Positions 62,429 through 64,000 of a DNA stretch of 64,000 bases are shown here, piece by piece (within the stretch, counting starts at the first letter, position 1; every line of letters starts with the position of its first letter). The position numbers and the translations under genes were made by a program. The stretch is taken from NCBI GenBank assembly GCA_905250025.1, contig CAJNOJ010000095.1, positions 62,001-126,000 of the forward strand, read 5' to 3'. The notes under the pieces were generated by a model that was not told the DNA's origin, did not search any database, and was given only the letters and a program-made list of their open reading frames with translations. The stretch is from Adineta ricciae (taxonomy: Eukaryota > Rotifera > Eurotatoria > Adinetida > Adinetidae).

Positions 62429-63521
62429 ATGGCTGCTTACAAGATAGTATTAGGTAATTCTACATCTCTTGCATTATCTGACACTAAAAAAAGCAATCGT
62501 CTTTTGTTTCAGTTCGTCATGGTGAAAGGTAGATCGTAGAAACTCATTTGATAAATATGCCTTCTCGGTTATTTCTAGTGAATGGAATCAGAAGAACTTA
62601 TTTTGTGGATGGTACGACGCTGATTTATCAGAAAAAGGTTCAGAAGAAGCCAAGCAAGCTGGCAAAGTTAGTATTTCTCACTTTGTCAAAATACAATTGA
62701 TTTCTAATTGAGATAATTTCTCTTGTTTGTAGTGGCTCAAGGAAAAAGGCTACACATTTGATGTGGCTTTTACATCTGTATTGAAACGAGCTATTAAAAC
62801 TCTTTATAATATTCAACAAGAATTAGACTTACATTGGATACCCGTTCATCGTCACTGGCGTTTGAATGAACGTATGTATGGCGCTTTACAAGGTAAAAAC
62901 AAAGCTGAAACTGCAGCTAAATACGGTGAAGATCAAGTCAAAGTGAGTTGAAATCATCTTTCATAGTACTTGACCAAGATGGCTTTTACATTTATATTCA
63001 GGTTTGGCGACGTGCTTATGATATTCCACCACCACAACTCGAAGAATCGAGTGAATACAATCCAAGAAATGACAATAAATATAAAGTAGACATTCGTATT
63101 GATTTCAGAGAGTCGAATTCTTCACACTTGTATTCAGAATTTAGATCGACGTGTTTTACCGTTAACTGAATGTTTGAAAGATACTGTTGAGCGTGCATTA
63201 CCATATTGGCACGATGCTATCGTCCCAGCTATTCGTTCCGGACAAAAAGTTCTCATTGCTGCACATGGCAACTCCTTACGTGCTTTAATCAAATATCTCG
63301 ACAATGTACCGGATGCAGAAATTGTCGAACTTAATCTACCGACAGGTATGAATTTATTTCACTGATAATTGTTTAAAAGTCGATATGCATTTGAAGGTAT
63401 TCCACTCGTTTACGAACTCGACGAAAATTTAAATCCCATCAAACATTACTACGTTGCACCCGATGATGTCGTTCAAAAGGCGATTGATCAAGTTGCTAAC
63501 CAAGGCAAAGCCAAGAAATGA
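62429..63521 (+). CDS. 2,3-bisphosphoglycerate-dependent phosphoglycerate mutase
   Basis: Exons 62429-62453, 62513-62528, 62579-62666, 62733-62942, 63002-63085, 63138-63345 and 63397-63521 give 251 residues (human PGAM1 254). Glycolytic enzyme interconverting 3- and 2-phosphoglycerate. Phosphohistidine H11 lies in [27 protein letters not shown] follows, then the substrate loop [28 protein letters not shown], and the second catalytic His H184 in [12 protein letters not shown]. The C-terminus contains [15 protein letters not shown] and a lysine-rich tail. One exon is only 16 nt long. All active-site residues are intact. Confidence 0.97.
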
Positions 63522-64000
63522 ATGATCTGCAAGACTTTATCTAACAAATTTTACCGCTCATTTTAGTAGATTAATCTAGTTAAACATTATTTTCTTAAAA
63601 ATCCATTTAGAATATATCCTCTATTACTCACTATATCTATCTATTTATCACCGGTAGAAAAATGAATAGGTTAACTGCAGTATTTTTTCAGTCTATGAAA
63701 TAAAAACTTCGATTCGTGAACACGAATCTCACTTGATTCAATTCATGTTACAATTAATAGTTTCCTATCGTATGAATGCGAAGCGCGTTTTTAATATACA
63801 TTTTTTTTCATTGTATGATTGTCAAACATTCAGATGATCGGAAGAAACTATCCAAACTATATCTCGTCAAATCCAATTATTTTACAAATATTCGACTCAA
63901 CTTAAAGCAAAATTCTTCGACAATAATCAACAACACTTCCTTCTTCAATTCTCTCCACGAAAGGTTTTTAATCAATTCCTTCGACTGTGAAAATGATTCA
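63522..64000. other. 3' flank of PGAM and window edge
   Basis: Contains AATAAAA near 63700 as a possible polyadenylation signal and, from about 63835 to the edge, sequence with open frames on both strands. None has a start and family feature, so a gene running off the window is possible but not called. Confidence 0.4.

Noticed and set aside
63835-64000. Partial gene running off the right edge
   Set aside because: Frames are open on both strands for 30-50 codons but none has a start, splice site in phase and family signal, so a call would be guesswork.

Overview
The window is nuclear DNA of a small-genome invertebrate animal, most likely a bdelloid rotifer of the Adineta/Rotaria type. The evidence is the gene content together with the gene structure. 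The content includes a synaptophysin-family protein, a TGF-beta type I receptor, an NR1J-like nuclear receptor, a STRA6-like retinol-transporter homologue, a PKA catalytic subunit, calcipressin, CCDC13 and SHIPPO sperm/cilium proteins. The sequence is AT-rich and most introns are about 50-65 bp with GT-AG ends. Two genes look bacterial in type. The species assignment is inference; there is no rRNA or mitochondrial marker here. I see no transposon, CRISPR array or prokaryotic operon.

Layout. 0-5 kb: synaptophysin-like gene (-), then an atypical TGF-beta type I receptor (+). 5.5-9 kb: NR1J/DHR96-like nuclear receptor (+), then a tRNA-Ala(UGC). 9.8-16.7 kb: two paralogous C-type-lectin/EGF/transmembrane genes (+) with a STRA6-like gene (+) between them. 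18.5-20.1 kb: PKA catalytic subunit (+). 20.7-23.3 kb: CCDC13 (-), head to head with a KH-domain FUBP-like gene (+, 23.6-25.7 kb). 26.9-31.6 kb: a small secreted protein (+) and a puromycin-sensitive-type M1 aminopeptidase (+) that carries an AT-AC intron. 32.0-35.4 kb: RGK-type small GTPase (-) with a very long N-terminus. 35.4-41.6 kb: gene-poor stretch with one unassigned ORF. 41.7-46.6 kb: calcipressin (+), V-ATPase subunit c (-), and a bacterial-type peroxiredoxin (+).

47.1-50.0 kb: neuropeptide-like precursor (-) and a single-exon GPCR (+). 50.3-55.9 kb: bacterial-type GH13 glucan enzyme (-), HSD10-like dehydrogenase (-), a hairpin membrane protein (+), RHBDD1-like rhomboid (-) and BORCS5/myrlysin (-). 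56.1-63.5 kb: RPL24 (-), a divergent pair of SHIPPO-type genes, a TesB/ACOT8-type thioesterase (+), a WDR76/CMR1-like WD40 protein (-) and a cofactor-dependent phosphoglycerate mutase (+).

The genes are mostly independent housekeeping, signalling and neuro/ciliary genes and do not form one pathway. Local arrangements with possible meaning are the duplicated lectin genes around STRA6 and several short divergent promoters: CCDC13/KH, SHIPPO/SHIPPO and WDR76/PGAM. For spliced genes the feature coordinates run from start codon to stop codon; the exons I reconstructed by hand are listed in the evidence, and all reading frames were checked to close across the junctions.
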